Source: Calendula officinalis
Lineage: Eukaryota; Streptophyta; Magnoliopsida; Asterales; Asteraceae
Direction of reading: 5' to 3'
DNA length: 64,000 nt
Assembly: GCA_963853835.1 (NCBI GenBank)
Contig: OY970830.1
Coordinates: forward strand, 51,970,401-52,034,400
Shown here: piece by piece, positions 1 through 11,256 of the stretch
Layout of the letters: the number at the start of each line of letters is the position of its first letter
How positions within the stretch are numbered: the first letter of the stretch is position 1
The notes under the pieces: generated by a model
The model's database searches: none
What the model was told of the DNA's origin: nothing
What the model saw: only the letters and a program-made list of their open reading frames with translations
Position numbers and translations under genes: made by a program

Positions 1-438
1 ATCATCAACAAATCAATAGCAAATTTCCAAGTGGAGTTGGACCGGAGATTCAACACGACATTAATCACTGGTTGCAGGGATCATGTCCGGCTGTGCGGGA
101 AAAGGGACGTCTTCAGCATGGTGTCGTGGGTTATTTCGCGTATGTATCAACACCAGCTTCTACTAGAAACCATGTCTTTAGTTAACGTTTTGGTTTTTAA
201 CCCTTATCGTCTTGCGCCACCCGAGATGGAAGATATGTATGAGCAAGTGCGAGTGCCAGAGTTTATCCTGATCGAGTAGATCACTCTGAAGAGCTCCTTT
301 TATTCATAACCTCTTTCGTGACGTTCCAATTGAAATTTGTGTCATTAGCAAGTCTGAGTCTGAGATACGAGATCGCTTCTATGAACTTCTTTTGAGCAAT
401 GACTTCGGGGACGAAGTCTATTTCAAGTGGAGTTGAGT
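1..438 (+). mobile_element. 3' end of a Ty3-gypsy internal region (decayed)
   Basis: This is the stretch immediately upstream of a long terminal repeat. At 31-279 an open frame includes PYRLAPPEMEDM (about 199-235), which resembles the start of the Ty3-gypsy reverse transcriptase domain, where plant elements have a PYR-aP-EM-EL motif. The similarity stops a few residues later, so most of RT, RNase H and integrase is missing between here and the LTR. At 398-437 the sequence reads cttcggggacgaag followed by a purine-rich stretch (aagtggagttgag). That is the usual arrangement before the 3' LTR of plant gypsy elements, a degraded polypurine tract. The identification rests on these two landmarks; the element's remainder lies outside the window. 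Confidence 0.55.
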
Positions 439-2156
439 TGTAACGCCCCGAATTTTAAGTAATTGAATTATTACCTTTTAATTAAATTATAAATGCAATT
501 ATTTTATGTGATAAATGTATGTTTGTATATATTTGAGTACGTGTGTAATGAGTAACGTGTTATAATTTTTCCGTATTAATGATACTAATTGCGGGTGAAG
601 TATATGTGTTAATAAATTAATCACTGTTAGCCGTTTTGTATCCCGAACATGTTAAAACGTCTAGTATAAAGTCGAGGCCCGGCCAATTTCGCTAAGGGCC
701 GATTCAGTCATTTCTTTTTCCTGTTCGGGAAGTAGGCAGCCAAGAGTGGCCCAAATTTTATTGTTCAAGCCCAAGCTGGCTAAGAGTCCGTTTTTCATTG
801 TCACCCAATTGTTATAGTAGCTAGATTAAATAATCCCTAATAATCCCTACCCTAGCCGCAATTCAATTTCCCAAATTCCCTTTTTGTTGTCTGATACCCA
901 TCGTCCCAAGAAAACCCAACACCACCACAAAGAGCATCTCCACTCTCATTGTTTCCTTCCGATTAAGCTACATTTCTGCAACACCATCGTAACCTTCATT
1001 TTAGTTTTACACCACCGCCGGAGTTCCACCACAATCCATTTCGTTTCTGTTTCCGACGCCTTCCGCCGAGCACCGCCTTTTTATCACTTCCCTCCGCCAC
1101 CGTGAGTTTATACCACCTTCGTATTGTTTCTATTTTGCCGAGCACCTTCGTTTTGATTCCGCATCACCATCGGAGAGCTTCATTCCGACCACCGTCCGGT
1201 CGCCGAGCAAAGGAGAAGAAGATCCTGGGTAGTTTTCCGAACAAACTTCCCGTGTAGTGGTGGTTTCGAATCCTACGGCGAGCTAGCGTTTTCCGGTGAG
1301 CTGGGTTCCTATCTCAGTACTGTTTTTTTTTAAATCCTTGTTTTCGTTCTAACAGAAAATGGTTTCTTTTCTTGTCCCGTGTGGTCTTCGTCAGATTGAG
1401 CAGCTTAATATCGGAGGTGATATCTTCCGGCAGAAGGTAGATAGTGAAGCAGTTCGGGAAGGTGCTTAGGTAGTAGCCCTTCTCCATAATTCCATATTTA
1501 TCCGAGTGTGTTTTGTTATCTTGCTAGCTATTATGGGTAAAATGGGTGTTGAGTGTTTTTTTAACAAAACGAATCCGTGGTGGCAGTAATCTCATAACAA
1601 AACTTTTATTTATTTATTTAAATCACATGTGTCGAGAGGGTTGTTACACCAATGATTTGTTGTAAGAGTTTTGACAAAGAAGATTAAGGAAACTTTTCCT
1701 TCCATTTTAAACATTTTAAAATTGGGAAACTTATACACTTTAGACAAGTTTTAAGCCGGGTTTAATTAGGGTTATGTTTCGTATTTTAGGGTCATCTAAA
1801 CGTAAGGCGGACAATACTGTAGGGTGCTGATAGACCTCCGAAGCTTACATTTATCGAGGTGAGTATTCTCGCCATGTATTCAGTTTTAACGTTATACATG
1901 CATGACTTACGTGTTATATTACTTGCACCTTAATTGTTATCTGAGCTTGATCTGTTATCTGAGTTTGATCTGTTATCTGAGTATCTGAGCAGCTGTTTAC
2001 TTATTCATGATCTGAGACATTGTGCCTGGGTAACTGAGCTCGGCACAGAGTCATTCTGTGCTATTACTTGCTAGGACAATCTGAGATAATTATGTTAAAG
2101 AGATAATAAAACATAATAACACACATCTGAGTTTTGGGATCACCTCCCGTCTGAGT

Positions 2157-2364
2157 TTTTGGGATTATTCCCGTCTGAGTTTATATCTGACTTGACACCG
2201 AAGAGCACTGGTGTCAGACGTTTTGACTTGGCACCGAAGAGTACTGGTGCCAGGCCTTGTTTTTGGGATTATTCCCGTCTGAGTTTATATCTGACTTGAC
2301 ACCGAAGAGCACTGGTGTCAGACGTTTTGACTTGGCACCGAAGAGTACTGGTGCCAGGCCTTTT
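2157..2364 (+). repeat. 104-bp tandem duplication inside the gypsy LTR
   Basis: Two adjacent, nearly identical units of about 104 bp start at about 2157 and 2261. Each contains a gggattattcccg segment, TCTGAG motifs and two of the hairpins listed below. The high identity indicates a recent duplication within the LTR. Confidence 0.85.
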
Positions 2365-2394
2365 TGACTCAACACCGAAGAGTACAGGTGTTGA
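2193..2394 (+). repeat. Five hairpins with covarying stems and one conserved loop
   Basis: Five inverted repeats lie at 2193-2216, 2229-2252, 2297-2320, 2333-2356 and 2369-2394. The stems differ (TGACACC, TGGCACC, TCAACACC), but the right arm changes with the left in every case (GGTGTCA, GGTGCCA, GGTGTTGA). The ten-base loop is almost constant, GAAGAGYACW. Two pairs come from the 104-bp duplication, so there are three independent stem types. Paired changes with a fixed loop are what a conserved RNA (or cruciform) structure would show. Confidence 0.8.
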
Positions 2395-2877
2395 GGTGGT
2401 GTGAGGCGGGTCGAGGTTGATCTCTCGGCCCAAGTCACACTAGCACGCTATATAAATAAAATCTGAGTAATAAAATCTGAGTAATAAAATCTGAGAAATA
2501 AATCTGAGTAATTAATCGAGTAGGTTCTGAGTAGGAGTACACCGATGTGCCCTCATGTGTTGTATGTTATGATTGTTTGCATTTTGAGAATTATTCACTC
2601 AGCTTCCCCAGCTGACCCAAACTTTCCCCCAAATTTTTTCAGGTACCAGCAAAGGAAAGGAGAAGGTGGACGGTTGACCGCTGTATCTTTTCATTACTGA
2701 TGTGGACATCATTTAATATTTTAAAACACTTTACTTTATCTTAACTATTTCCGCAATAAATACGTTTTAAATGTTAAATATTAATATCTGAGATTTATTT
2801 ATGGAACCTTTTGATTATAATTTTGTTTTCAAAAATTTTAAAAATCTTGTAAATTTTAGGGTGTTACACTAAGTGAG

Positions 2878-4913
2878 TCACATGTGATTTCTTTGCTTAA
2901 AAACATGGGATGTTATTAAGAAACAAATCACAAGTGTTTCGCTTTACAAATCACATGTGATTGTGTGCTATTCATTAATTAAAATTATAGGAACACATGT
3001 AAATATATATTCTGATTGATTATGTAAATATGCAGATTTTGATGTGAATGTCACTCCAGAACCAGTTAAGTCATTGTACATGGATACACCATGAGGATCG
3101 ATATTTTGTGTTCCAATTGTCGACGAGGGACTACTACCAATTAAAGGGCAAAAGTTTAAAACACTTGAGGAATGTATTCAAATGTATAGAAATTATGCGC
3201 TTAAAGGAGGATTTGACGTACTATTGTCAACACAGAAAAGGACATTGTCAGGTTTAGTAAAAGACAGATATGTTCGCTGCGGTAGAGCTGGTTACCCAAG
3301 GAATGTGTCTGTTGAAACCCTCAATGGAGTAGAAAATGTTACAAGAATTGGAAAAACACACACCAGAAAAACAGGATGTACGGCTCATGTTAGGTTTCTT
3401 TGGGATGATCGATCAGCAAATTTTTCACTTGTTGACTTCGAGGATAAACACAATCACGAGTTGGTTCCTCCAGAGTATATGCATTTATCTAGGAAAAGTA
3501 GAAATTTGAAGTATGCTGAATAACTATTTGTATTCAATGCTGGAAATGCAAACATAGGTCCAACGAAAGCACATCTTCTTAATAGTAATATGAAAGGATG
3601 CGAACAAAATGTCAATGGAACAGTTGATGATTTTAGGAATTGGAGGAGAGATTTAAATGTCTATATAAATGAAAGTGATTCACAAATGCTTGTAAATAAG
3701 ATGGAAGAAATGGTGAAAAACGCACCAGGTTTCTCATTTGAATACAAGACTGAAAACAATCAATTGCACTAAATATTTTGGGCGGATGAAGTGGAAAGTG
3801 TAACTACAAAGAATTTAGTGATTTCATGTCATTTGATGCAACATATAGAACAAAAAGGTAAACTATTTATTTAAAATCACATGCGACTAAGAATAAAATC
3901 ACATGTGATTGTGAATTAGCATTTTTAGAAGTGATTTATTAAGAATAATATCACATGATTTGCCAAAACAACCTTCAAAAACCAAAAAAGTTACTACAGA
4001 AAAATTTTATGGTTCTCAGCCTGATCCTAATAATTTAGGAAACCCGGATGTGGAAGAGATAAACATTTAATGAGTGATATAGAAATGAGAATTAAAGAAA
4101 GCAACAAGAGGAAAATAAATGTAAAGGGACAGATCACAATACCAGGACATGTGAAAAATATCATGAAAGGATAATACAAAAAGAACAAGATGAAAAGGCG
4201 AATTCTGAAGGCACTGTAAACAAGGAGTGAAACAATTCTTAGACTTTGAATATTTTTTTTCTAGTTTGTTTTTTTTCTTGATTAAGAAAATATGTAAGAC
4301 TTTAAAAAAACTATATTTGAATAAAGTCTTTTAGAAATTTGTATTACAAAACTATCACATTTAAATAGAAAACAATCACTTGTGATTGTTAAAAAGAATC
4401 ACATTTGATTGAAAAGTAAAAATCAAATGCACAAAAACAGTAACAATAGTGATTTTATTATCTATCACATGTGATTTGATTAACAATCACATGTGATTTT
4501 GTTATGTAAAACAGAGTTTTAATTATAAAGTGCAGAGAAACAATAAAACAGGTTATTAAGTTTTAAATCACAAAGGATTTTATTAAGTATCAATCATGAT
4601 TTCATTTCTAATCACTTATGAGTTTATAATGTAAAACATAGTTTTTCATAAAACAGGGGAGTATATATATACATAACAAAATCACATGTGACTTGAATTG
4701 AGTATCAAGGGCACAAAAACAGTATTTGGAAAGTAATTAATTAAGTTTAATTGTCAATACAGAATCACATGTGATTGTAAATTATAAATCAAGTGCAGAA
4801 AAACAGTAACATAAGTGATTTTATTATCTATCTCATGTGATTTGATTAACAATCACATGTGATTTTGTTATGTAAAAGCATCAAAGGTGCATCATTAGTA
4901 AAATCACATGTGA
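2878..4913. repeat. Palindrome array, block 1 (TCACATGTGA)
   Basis: Nine exact TCACATGTGA cores start at 2878, 2951, 3899, 4465, 4487, 4682, 4765, 4853 and 4904, usually inside AATCACATGTGATT. Degenerate copies lie between them, for example near 3883, 4387, 4832 and 4942. They occupy the non-coding parts around and after the transposase remnant. From 4233 to 5068 this array is the only structure I see between the two convergent genes. Confidence 0.9.
3036..4232 (+). pseudogene. FAR1-type Mutator-like (MULE) transposase, decayed
   Basis: The translation from 3036 shows a FAR1 DNA-binding domain: a GQKF-TLEEC-YRNYALKGGF start (about 3140-3215), RYVRCGRAGYP, the zinc-ligand-type RKTGCTAHVRF and DKHNHELVPP near 3450. 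It is followed by the FAR1-family linker (DFRNWRRDLNVYI, near 3630-3670) and the start of the transposase domain (IFWADE; SFDATYRTKR near 3824-3860). After an intron-like stretch, the C-terminal zinc knuckle appears in another frame near 4118-4150 (CKGTDHNTRTCEK), and a TGA ends the frame at about 4230. In-frame stops lie at 3092, 3521 and 3770, with a frameshift near 3800. Most of the DDE catalytic core is missing. The gene converges on the ULP-like gene that ends at 5069, which fits one MULE carrying both. Confidence 0.85.
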
Positions 4914-5068
4914 TTGTAAGCATGTTAATAAAATACCATAGGATCACATGGTACGACATCAATTTTAAAATTCAAATAAGGATCACACAAATTAAATACA
5001 AATGGTTTGAAGATGAACATTATTTATGCAGAATTCAAAAAGTATCACACACATTACGCTTTATTTGT

Positions 5069-5233
5069 CACGACCTTGATCTTTTTGAACGTGCTTCAAG
5101 TATTATCTTTTGGATGTCATCCTTGGAATGTTCATTGTAAAAAACTGTAGCCTTATCAATAACCCTTTTGGCATAGATTTTAATCTCATGAGTTAAAATC
5201 TTGCCTGCAAAACGCATCCTTAGCTTGTTAAGA
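5069..5233 (-). pseudogene. ULP-like gene copy C: last coding segment
   Basis: Read on the - strand, the segment continues the frame interrupted at 12744 across the copia-1a insertion. It encodes LNKLRMRFAGKILTHEIK followed by a basic tail (EARSKRSRS) and a stop near 5068-5070. The same LRKLRMRFA sequence follows the Ulp1 catalytic domain in copy B near 40610, which confirms the order. The target duplication taaga (5229-5233) belongs to the retrotransposon insertion that separates this tail from its exon. Confidence 0.8.
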
Positions 5234-5327
5234 TGTTGGAATATGCTTCACGCGTATAACATATAGTTATATGGCTAGTTGTTTGTGAGCCTAAAGGGTC
5301 ACACACTTATACACTAAACACCTTGTT

Positions 5328-5522
5328 ATCTATAATATATTATATATATATATTAACAAGTGAGTTACTCACTTGTTATAATATTATATATATAATATTA
5401 TATTATATATATAATATTGTAAGTTACTCACTAATTAATTATATTATATATAATATTGTATTATATTATATATATTATATATTATATAATATATATATAA
5501 TATTGTAATATTGTAAGTTAGG
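5328..5522. repeat. TA-rich microsatellite expansion
   Basis: Long runs of TATA and TAATATTATA alternate with repeats of gtaagttactcacta. The corresponding place in the 3' LTR of the same element (about 12195-12250) lacks most of this, so the expansion arose after insertion or in the 5' copy only. Confidence 0.85.
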
Positions 5523-5663
5523 TAATTATATTATATATATAATATTGTAAGTTACTCACTAATTAATTAAGTTTAATTGTTAAGACTTATATTAACAAGT
5601 GAGACTAATTGAAAGAATAAAAGAACAAGGGGCTAAGTGTGATATCTCCTAACTTGTAATTAT

Positions 5664-5682
5664 GGGATATATATATACTTAG
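5664..5682 (+). promoter_or_regulatory. Probable LTR TATA box of copia-1a
   Basis: An ATATATATAC stretch precedes a region of cctccctccc pyrimidine tracts by a few tens of bases, as expected for the U3/R boundary of a plant LTR promoter. The same sequence is kept in the 3' LTR near 12356-12366. The start site itself cannot be fixed from sequence alone. Confidence 0.45.
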
Positions 5683-6055
5683 ATTAGGGAGCAAGTTATT
5701 AACCCTAATTCCTCCCTCCCTTGTTTCTCCCTCTCGGCCGAAAAACACAACCCCTAGGGTTCTTGGTTTTTGCCTCTTTCAAGCTTACATTGGACTTGCA
5801 TCTTCAAGGGTGTTCTTGATCACGTGTAGTGTGGACTAGCTTTGGAGGAATTCCCCGTTGGAGTTCTTGGTTTCCGTCGTACCACATCTCCGTCCGATTC
5901 ATAGTATACAAAGGCTTCAAGGGTATGAATTATTCATCTCAACTCTTTGTATTTATCGTTATTTTAATAGTATGATTGATATCAAGATCCGTTTATGGTG
6001 ATAAACTATTTTCCGCTGCGTTTTGTTACTTGTAATAACCGAAATTCACCATTAG

Positions 6056-6067
6056 TGGTATCACGAG
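6056..6067 (+). other. Primer-binding site of copia-1a
   Basis: TGGTATCACGAG begins two bases after the LTR end and matches the initiator-Met-tRNA-type priming sequence of plant copia elements (TGGTATCAGAGC) with a few changes. Confidence 0.75.
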
Positions 6068-7701
6068 TCATTTTATTGATCATATAATTAGCTTGTTTTT
6101 GTGAAAAGTGGCAAAAATCATCAATTTTTTGTATTCTAAAAAAATTCCGAAATGAATAATTAAAACCCTAGTGTTTTTTATTTTTAATTTTCGCAATTTT
6201 TATTCTCAATGGGTTAAAAATATGATTTTTTGGAACCCTAATTGCCGCTTATTACAAAAACACATCAAAAAATTAATCTAGTTTATTGAATTTTTTGATT
6301 ATTTGGCTTGGAATTACTTGTTTAATTTCGTTTTTGATATGGCAAAACATGTATTTTTGCCATATCCCAAGCCAAAGCGTTGTCAATTGTTGCTTGTTTG
6401 TGCAAACCGATGAAAACCTATACCCTGTGATTGATTGTGGTTGAATGGTTGGTTAATTTGGGAAAGCCGTGTTTTTGGCTAAATTTGGTTGTAATCTTTT
6501 AATTTTTTTTTTATTTTGGTGCCATTTTTGGGGCAATTTGTAATGTAAAAGTAATAGAATAGATTGTCTTTCTTTATTTTCTTTATTGTAAATTGTTGAC
6601 CAAAATTGAAGACAAATGAAGAAAACAACAAATTTCCGTCACCGACGCGAGGGCTATACGAAAACAGGTTTTCCAGAAGCATATGGACTCCGTTTTGGGC
6701 GATTCAAAATCCTAAAATGCTTGCAAAGTCGTGGGCAACAACTTTCCAGAAGGCGGGGAAGACTATCAAAGACTCCTTCAGTGACTTTTCGAGCTTCAAA
6801 GTTTGCTGGAATTTTCTGGCAGATTGCATTTTTTCACAAGCATTGGTTTCTACTTGCTCAAGAATGTCTTGGAGCAAGTGGGAGCCCATTGGGTTAATGT
6901 TGGCCCGTCCCCTAGTTTGACCCTTCGGTCCGTCGTGATGACTCACGTGACCGTACCTAGGATTTCACCGGTCGAGGTTTGCACAAAATTTGTTGCATGT
7001 TTTATTTATGTTTGTGGTTGTTTTCTTTTCTATTAGATACAAGTAGTAAAACAATTAAAAAATATGATTTTTGAAACACAAACATTAAAACATCCAAACT
7101 TTTAATCATCTATGATTACTTGTTAATCATCATTGATTATTGCTTAATCACCTCTGATCACTGTTTAATCATCAATGATTACTTGTTAATCATCGATGAT
7201 TACAGTTTAATCATCTATGATTATGAAATTAATCTAAACTTGTTTTTTGAGATTAATACAAAAGTTTAAATATGATTTGAAACTTATAATTTAATAATCG
7301 CTAAACGTTTTTACCGCTTATTAAACCGACTTATGAAGTGGTATGAATGAAGTACATGATTCATTCATATCTTAATAAAATTTTATCACAAAATTTTTTC
7401 CATACCTAAAATTTAAGTCACGCCGTCCAATCGGTTGCAAATCACTTGCTTCTATTTTTGAATTCACGTGAGACGTGGTTTGAGTTTAGATCCGAGGTCA
7501 TTATTCTCTACGCATGAGACCTAGACCTATTTTGACATGATTTCACATTGGATGAGTTAATCGAGTTAACGGTGAGACCTTGACTCGAGGCGAAGATGCG
7601 ACAAACATGCCACTTGACCCTAGATGCTTGTTCACTAGGTGCCATGAAGTCCCATACCTCTAAGAGTTGCACTTGTCAAAAGCAAGCTGATCAGGAACTC
7701 T
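6068..7701 (+). other. Leader and deleted gag start of copia-1a
   Basis: About 1.6 kb of untranslated leader, also present in copia-1b (17973-19790) and copia-1c (34040-35843). Comparison with copia-1c shows that the N-terminal half of gag is missing here. The sequence jumps at about 7676-7679 from the end of the leader to the middle of gag (equivalent to 35669 joined to 36171), and jumps again near 7728 (36222 joined to about 36325). Element 1a therefore lacks a complete Gag. The leader holds a palindrome series at 7100-7226. Confidence 0.8.
7100..7226. repeat. TTAATCATCnATGATTA palindrome series in the copia-1 leader
   Basis: About six copies of an imperfect palindrome related to TTAATCATCGATGATTA occur at spacings of roughly 20-30 bp. 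Copia-1c carries the same series at 35045-35165. Copia-1b carries a shortened one near 19023-19063. Confidence 0.8.
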
Positions 7702-10700
7702 TTGACCCGGTCAAAGCCTTCCATGCTTAGAATTGGGTTAATTCTAACCTCACTTCACAAGGACTATGCACCGTTTGTCGTGACTTATCATATGCATAGT
7801 ATGGGGAAGACTTTCGTCGAATTACATGCTATGCTGAAACAAACGGAAACTGGGCTACCCAACAAAACTCCTACCCCTACTGTCCTTTCCATAAGGCAAG
7901 GAGAGATCCAAAAACCAAAACCGCAAGTAGTTGCTAAGGGCAAAGGCAAGGGAAAGCAAGTTTACAAGCCCAAGCCAAAGGTTCCCCCACCTACTAATAA
8001 GGAGCATCCTGCTAAGGATCTTGCTTGCCATCACTGCGGTGAAACAGGCCATTGGAGGAGGAATTGTCCTGCCTACCTGGCGGAGTTGATGAAGAACAAA
8101 GCTAGCAAGGCTAGCACATCAGGTATCTTCACAATAGAACTATATGCTTTCCCTAAGAAATCATGGGTATATGACACTGGTTGTGGTACTCACATTTGTA
8201 ATACCATGCAGGGTCTAAGGGGAAGTAGAAAGCTAAACCATGGAGCTTTGGACTTGTACGTAGGCAATGGAATGCGTGCACCAGTCGAAGCTATAGGAAG
8301 CTATGATTTAATCCTTCCTAGTGGTTTAATTATTGTATTGGACAATTGTCACTATGCGCCTAGTATTACTAGGGGTATAGTATCGCTTTCATGTTTGTGG
8401 AATAATGGTTTTATTCATACTTTTACGGATTATGGTATTTCAGTTTCGAAGGAAAATGTTTTCTATTTTAATGCTATTCCTTGTGATGGTATTTTTGAGA
8501 TTGACATGCATAATCGTATCACAAACAGTAGTTCTATTTACACATGTAGCAATAGGAAATCCAAGAAGAATTTGGATTCTACTTACCTATGGCATTGTCG
8601 TCTTTGCCATGTTAACAAGAAACGCGTTTTAAAATTACAAAACGACGGACTTATAAAATCAGATGATTCTGAATCATTTGATAAATGTGTTTCTTGTATA
8701 TCTGGTAAAATCGCGCGCAAGCCTTTCTCCCATGTAGGCGAAAGGGCCAATGATCTACTTGGACTCATACATACCGATGTATGTGGCCCTTTTAGAACTA
8801 GAACTAGGGAAGGTGCTACCTACTTCATTACTTTCACTGACGACTTTAGTCATTATGGTTACGTTTACTTGATTAAACATAAACATGAAACCTTTGAAAC
8901 GTTCAAAGCTTTCCAAAATGAAGTAGAAAATCAACTCGGCAAGAAGATAAAAGATCTCCGTTCTGATCGAGGAGGAGAGTACATGAGCCATGATTTTCAA
9001 GACCATCTAAAGAATTGTGGGATTGTCTCACAATTCACTCTCCCTTATACACCACAGCATAATGGTCTATCAGAGTGGAGAAATCGCACCTTGCTTGACA
9101 TGGTCCGATCGATGATGAGTCCTACCACTCTGCCTCTATCCTTTTGGGGTTATGCACTCAAGTCAGCTGCTCGCATACTGAATATGGTTCCCACCAAGAA
9201 GGTTGAAAAGACACCATATGAGATATGGCATGGGAAAGTCCCTAACTTGTCTTACTTGAAGGTCTGGGGTTGTGAGGCTCTCGTGAAACGAGACACACCA
9301 AACAAACTTGAAACCAGAGCTGTCAAGTGCATATTTATAGGATACCCTGAGGAAACGATGGGTTACTATTTCTACTACCCACCTGAGCAAAAAGTAATTA
9401 TTGCTCGTTATGCTGAGTTTCTTGAGAGCAATCTCATTTCACAAGAAGCAAGTGGGAGTACAATCGACTTTGACGAGATTCCAATCGATGAAGATGCACA
9501 ACCTATTGTAGATACTAGCGAACATCAAGATGAGGCTGAACATGAAACTGTTCCTGTTGCACCTCAAAATGATGAAATCCCCGTTCGAAGGTCCGCAAGG
9601 ACACCTCATGCACCTGAACGATATGGTTTCCAAATCGATGCTGAGGAGCTGAGTTTAGGGGATCATAATGAACCCCCTAACTATCAAGCTGCATTAGCAG
9701 ATTCTGAATCTGAGAAATGGCTTGATGCTATGAACGCGGACATGCAATCCATGAAAGATAACCAAGTATGGAATTTGGTTGATCTTCCTCCTAACAGTAA
9801 GACTGTTGGTAGCAAGTGGCTCTTCAAGAAGAAGACCGACATGGATGGCAATGTACACACCTATAAAGCTCGGTTGGTGGCAAAAGGTTACACTCAAACC
9901 TACATGATTGACTATGATGAAACCTTCTCGCCTGTTGCCGATGTTAGAGCTATCAGGATTATCATAGCCATAGCAGTGTACTATGACTATGAGATTTGGA
10001 AAATGGATGTTAAAACTGCTTTCTTAAATGGACACCTCGATGAAGATGTCTATATGGTACAACATGAGGGTTTTGTAAGTACAAAACACCATAAGAAAGT
10101 ATGTAAGCTTCAAAGGTCCATTTATGGACTAAAGAAAGCATCCAGAAGTTGGAACAAAAGATTCGACGAGGAAATCAAAACGTTTGGTTTCACTCAGAAT
10201 CCCGACGAGCCATGTGCATATGTAAGAGCTAGTGGGAGCATTGTCGTCTTTCTAATCCTATATGTCGATGACATACTACTCATAGGAAATAACATTCCAA
10301 TGCTACAAGATGTAAAATCCTGGCTTGGGAAGTGCTTCGCTATGAAGGATCTATGGGAAGCGGCATATATACTTGGTATAAAGATCTACCGAGATAGATC
10401 AAAGCGGTTAATCGGACTAAGTCAAAGTGCGTACATTGATAAGATTCTAAAACGGTTTAGAATGGATACTTCCAAACGTGGAAATCTTCCTATGCAACAC
10501 AATGTACACTTGAGTAAGACTCAAGGACCGTCCTCACCTGATGAGCAGAAACGTATGCGTGATGTCCCCTATGCCTCTGCAGTAGGATCTATCATGTATG
10601 ATGTATGTTGCACAAGACCTGATGTAGCGTTCTCGCAGAAACTTACAAGCCGATGTCAACAGAATCCATGTAAGAGTCACTGGACTGCTGTTAAGAACAT

Positions 10701-11256
10701 ACTGAAGTATCTTAGGAATACTAAAGATATGTTTCTTGTTTATGGTGGTGATACTCAAAATGAGCTAAGCGTTACTTGTTATTCTGACGCTAGTTTTGAG
10801 ACTGATAGAGATGATTCCAAATCTCAAACGGGGTATGTTTTCGTTTTGAACGGAGGCGCTGTTGATTGGAAAAGTGCTAAATAGAGCACTATTGCTATGT
10901 CTTCTACAGAAGCTGGATACATTGCAACTACTGAAGCTGCAATGGAAGCTGTTTGGATGAGGAAATTTATTTCTGGGCTTGGAGTGGTCCCCAGTAATGA
11001 AAAACCTATGGATATGTACTTTGATAACACAGGTGCTATCATCATTGCCAACGAACCTGGTGTTCAGAAAGGCGCCAGACATTATCGGAGGAAGCTTCAC
11101 TACATTAGAGATGCGATCCTAATGGGAGATGTACGCTTGCTCAAAGTTCATACAGATGACAACTTAGCTGACCCCTTCACGAAGCCAATGTCATGTACAA
11201 AACATATTGAGCATGCTAGAAACATTGGGCTTCGACCAGCTAGTAGTTTCATGTAA
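7702..11256 (+). pseudogene. Copia gag-pol polyprotein, one nonsense codon
   Basis: A single frame runs 7702-11256, broken only by a TAG at 10882-10884 where the family has a glutamine-type codon context (KSAK-stop-STIAMSST). Domains in order are: partial Gag with the zinc knuckle CHHCGETGHWRRNC (residues 109-122), aspartic protease with DTG at 158-160, and GAG-pre-integrase HHCC (LWHCRLCHVNKKR, near residue 295). The integrase core has D359, D422 and E458 (35 residues between the last two). Reverse transcriptase (RVT_2 type) has YVDD at 854-857. RNase H extends past the stop to the usual ADPFTKPM end. Gag is N-terminally deleted. The order protease-integrase-RT defines Ty1-copia. As it stands it would yield a Pol lacking most of RNase H unless the stop is read through. 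Confidence 0.95.

Larger units (their letters stand above)
439..2868 (+). mobile_element. 3' LTR of a Ty3-gypsy element (2430 bp)
   Basis: The repeat begins TGTAACGCCCCGAAT and ends TAGGGTGTTACA, so it has the TGTAAC/GTTACA inverted ends seen in other gypsy LTRs of this window. A degenerate polypurine tract lies directly to its left, which makes it the 3' LTR of a + strand element. I find no 5-bp target duplication, as expected if the left end is elsewhere or rearranged. Between 439 and about 1930 there is no credible coding sequence. From about 1930 to 2545 it is rich in the hexamer TCTGAG and contains the hairpin series listed separately. Its right end abuts MULE sequence at 2869. Confidence 0.75.
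5234..6054 (+). repeat. 5' LTR of copia-1a (821 bp)
   Basis: It begins TGTTGGAATATGC and ends CACCATTA, as does its partner at 12099. It is about 176 bp longer than the 3' LTR, because a TA-rich stretch lies at about 5330-5520 where the 3' LTR has a short version. Outside that expansion the two LTRs are nearly the same, with scattered substitutions. Confidence 0.93.

Noticed and set aside
884..1105. Histidine/proline-rich open frame in the left gypsy LTR
   Set aside because: It lies inside an LTR, in C-rich leader-like sequence, with no conserved motif. Chance frame.
2878..2960. A microRNA-type hairpin formed by neighbouring palindromes
   Set aside because: Each palindrome is only 14 bp long, and the sequences between them do not pair to extend the stem, so the precursor geometry is lacking.
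6616..6897. A 93-codon open frame in the copia-1 leader, also open in copia-1c at 34557-34838
   Set aside because: The similarity follows from the two copies being closely related, and the frame is stopped after a few codons in copia-1b (near 18526). An antisense frame in the same place is equally open. No evidence of selection for coding.
10765..11100. Open frames on the - strand across the copia-1a RNase H region
   Set aside because: They are antisense shadows of a clearly identified pol gene with conserved motifs on the + strand.
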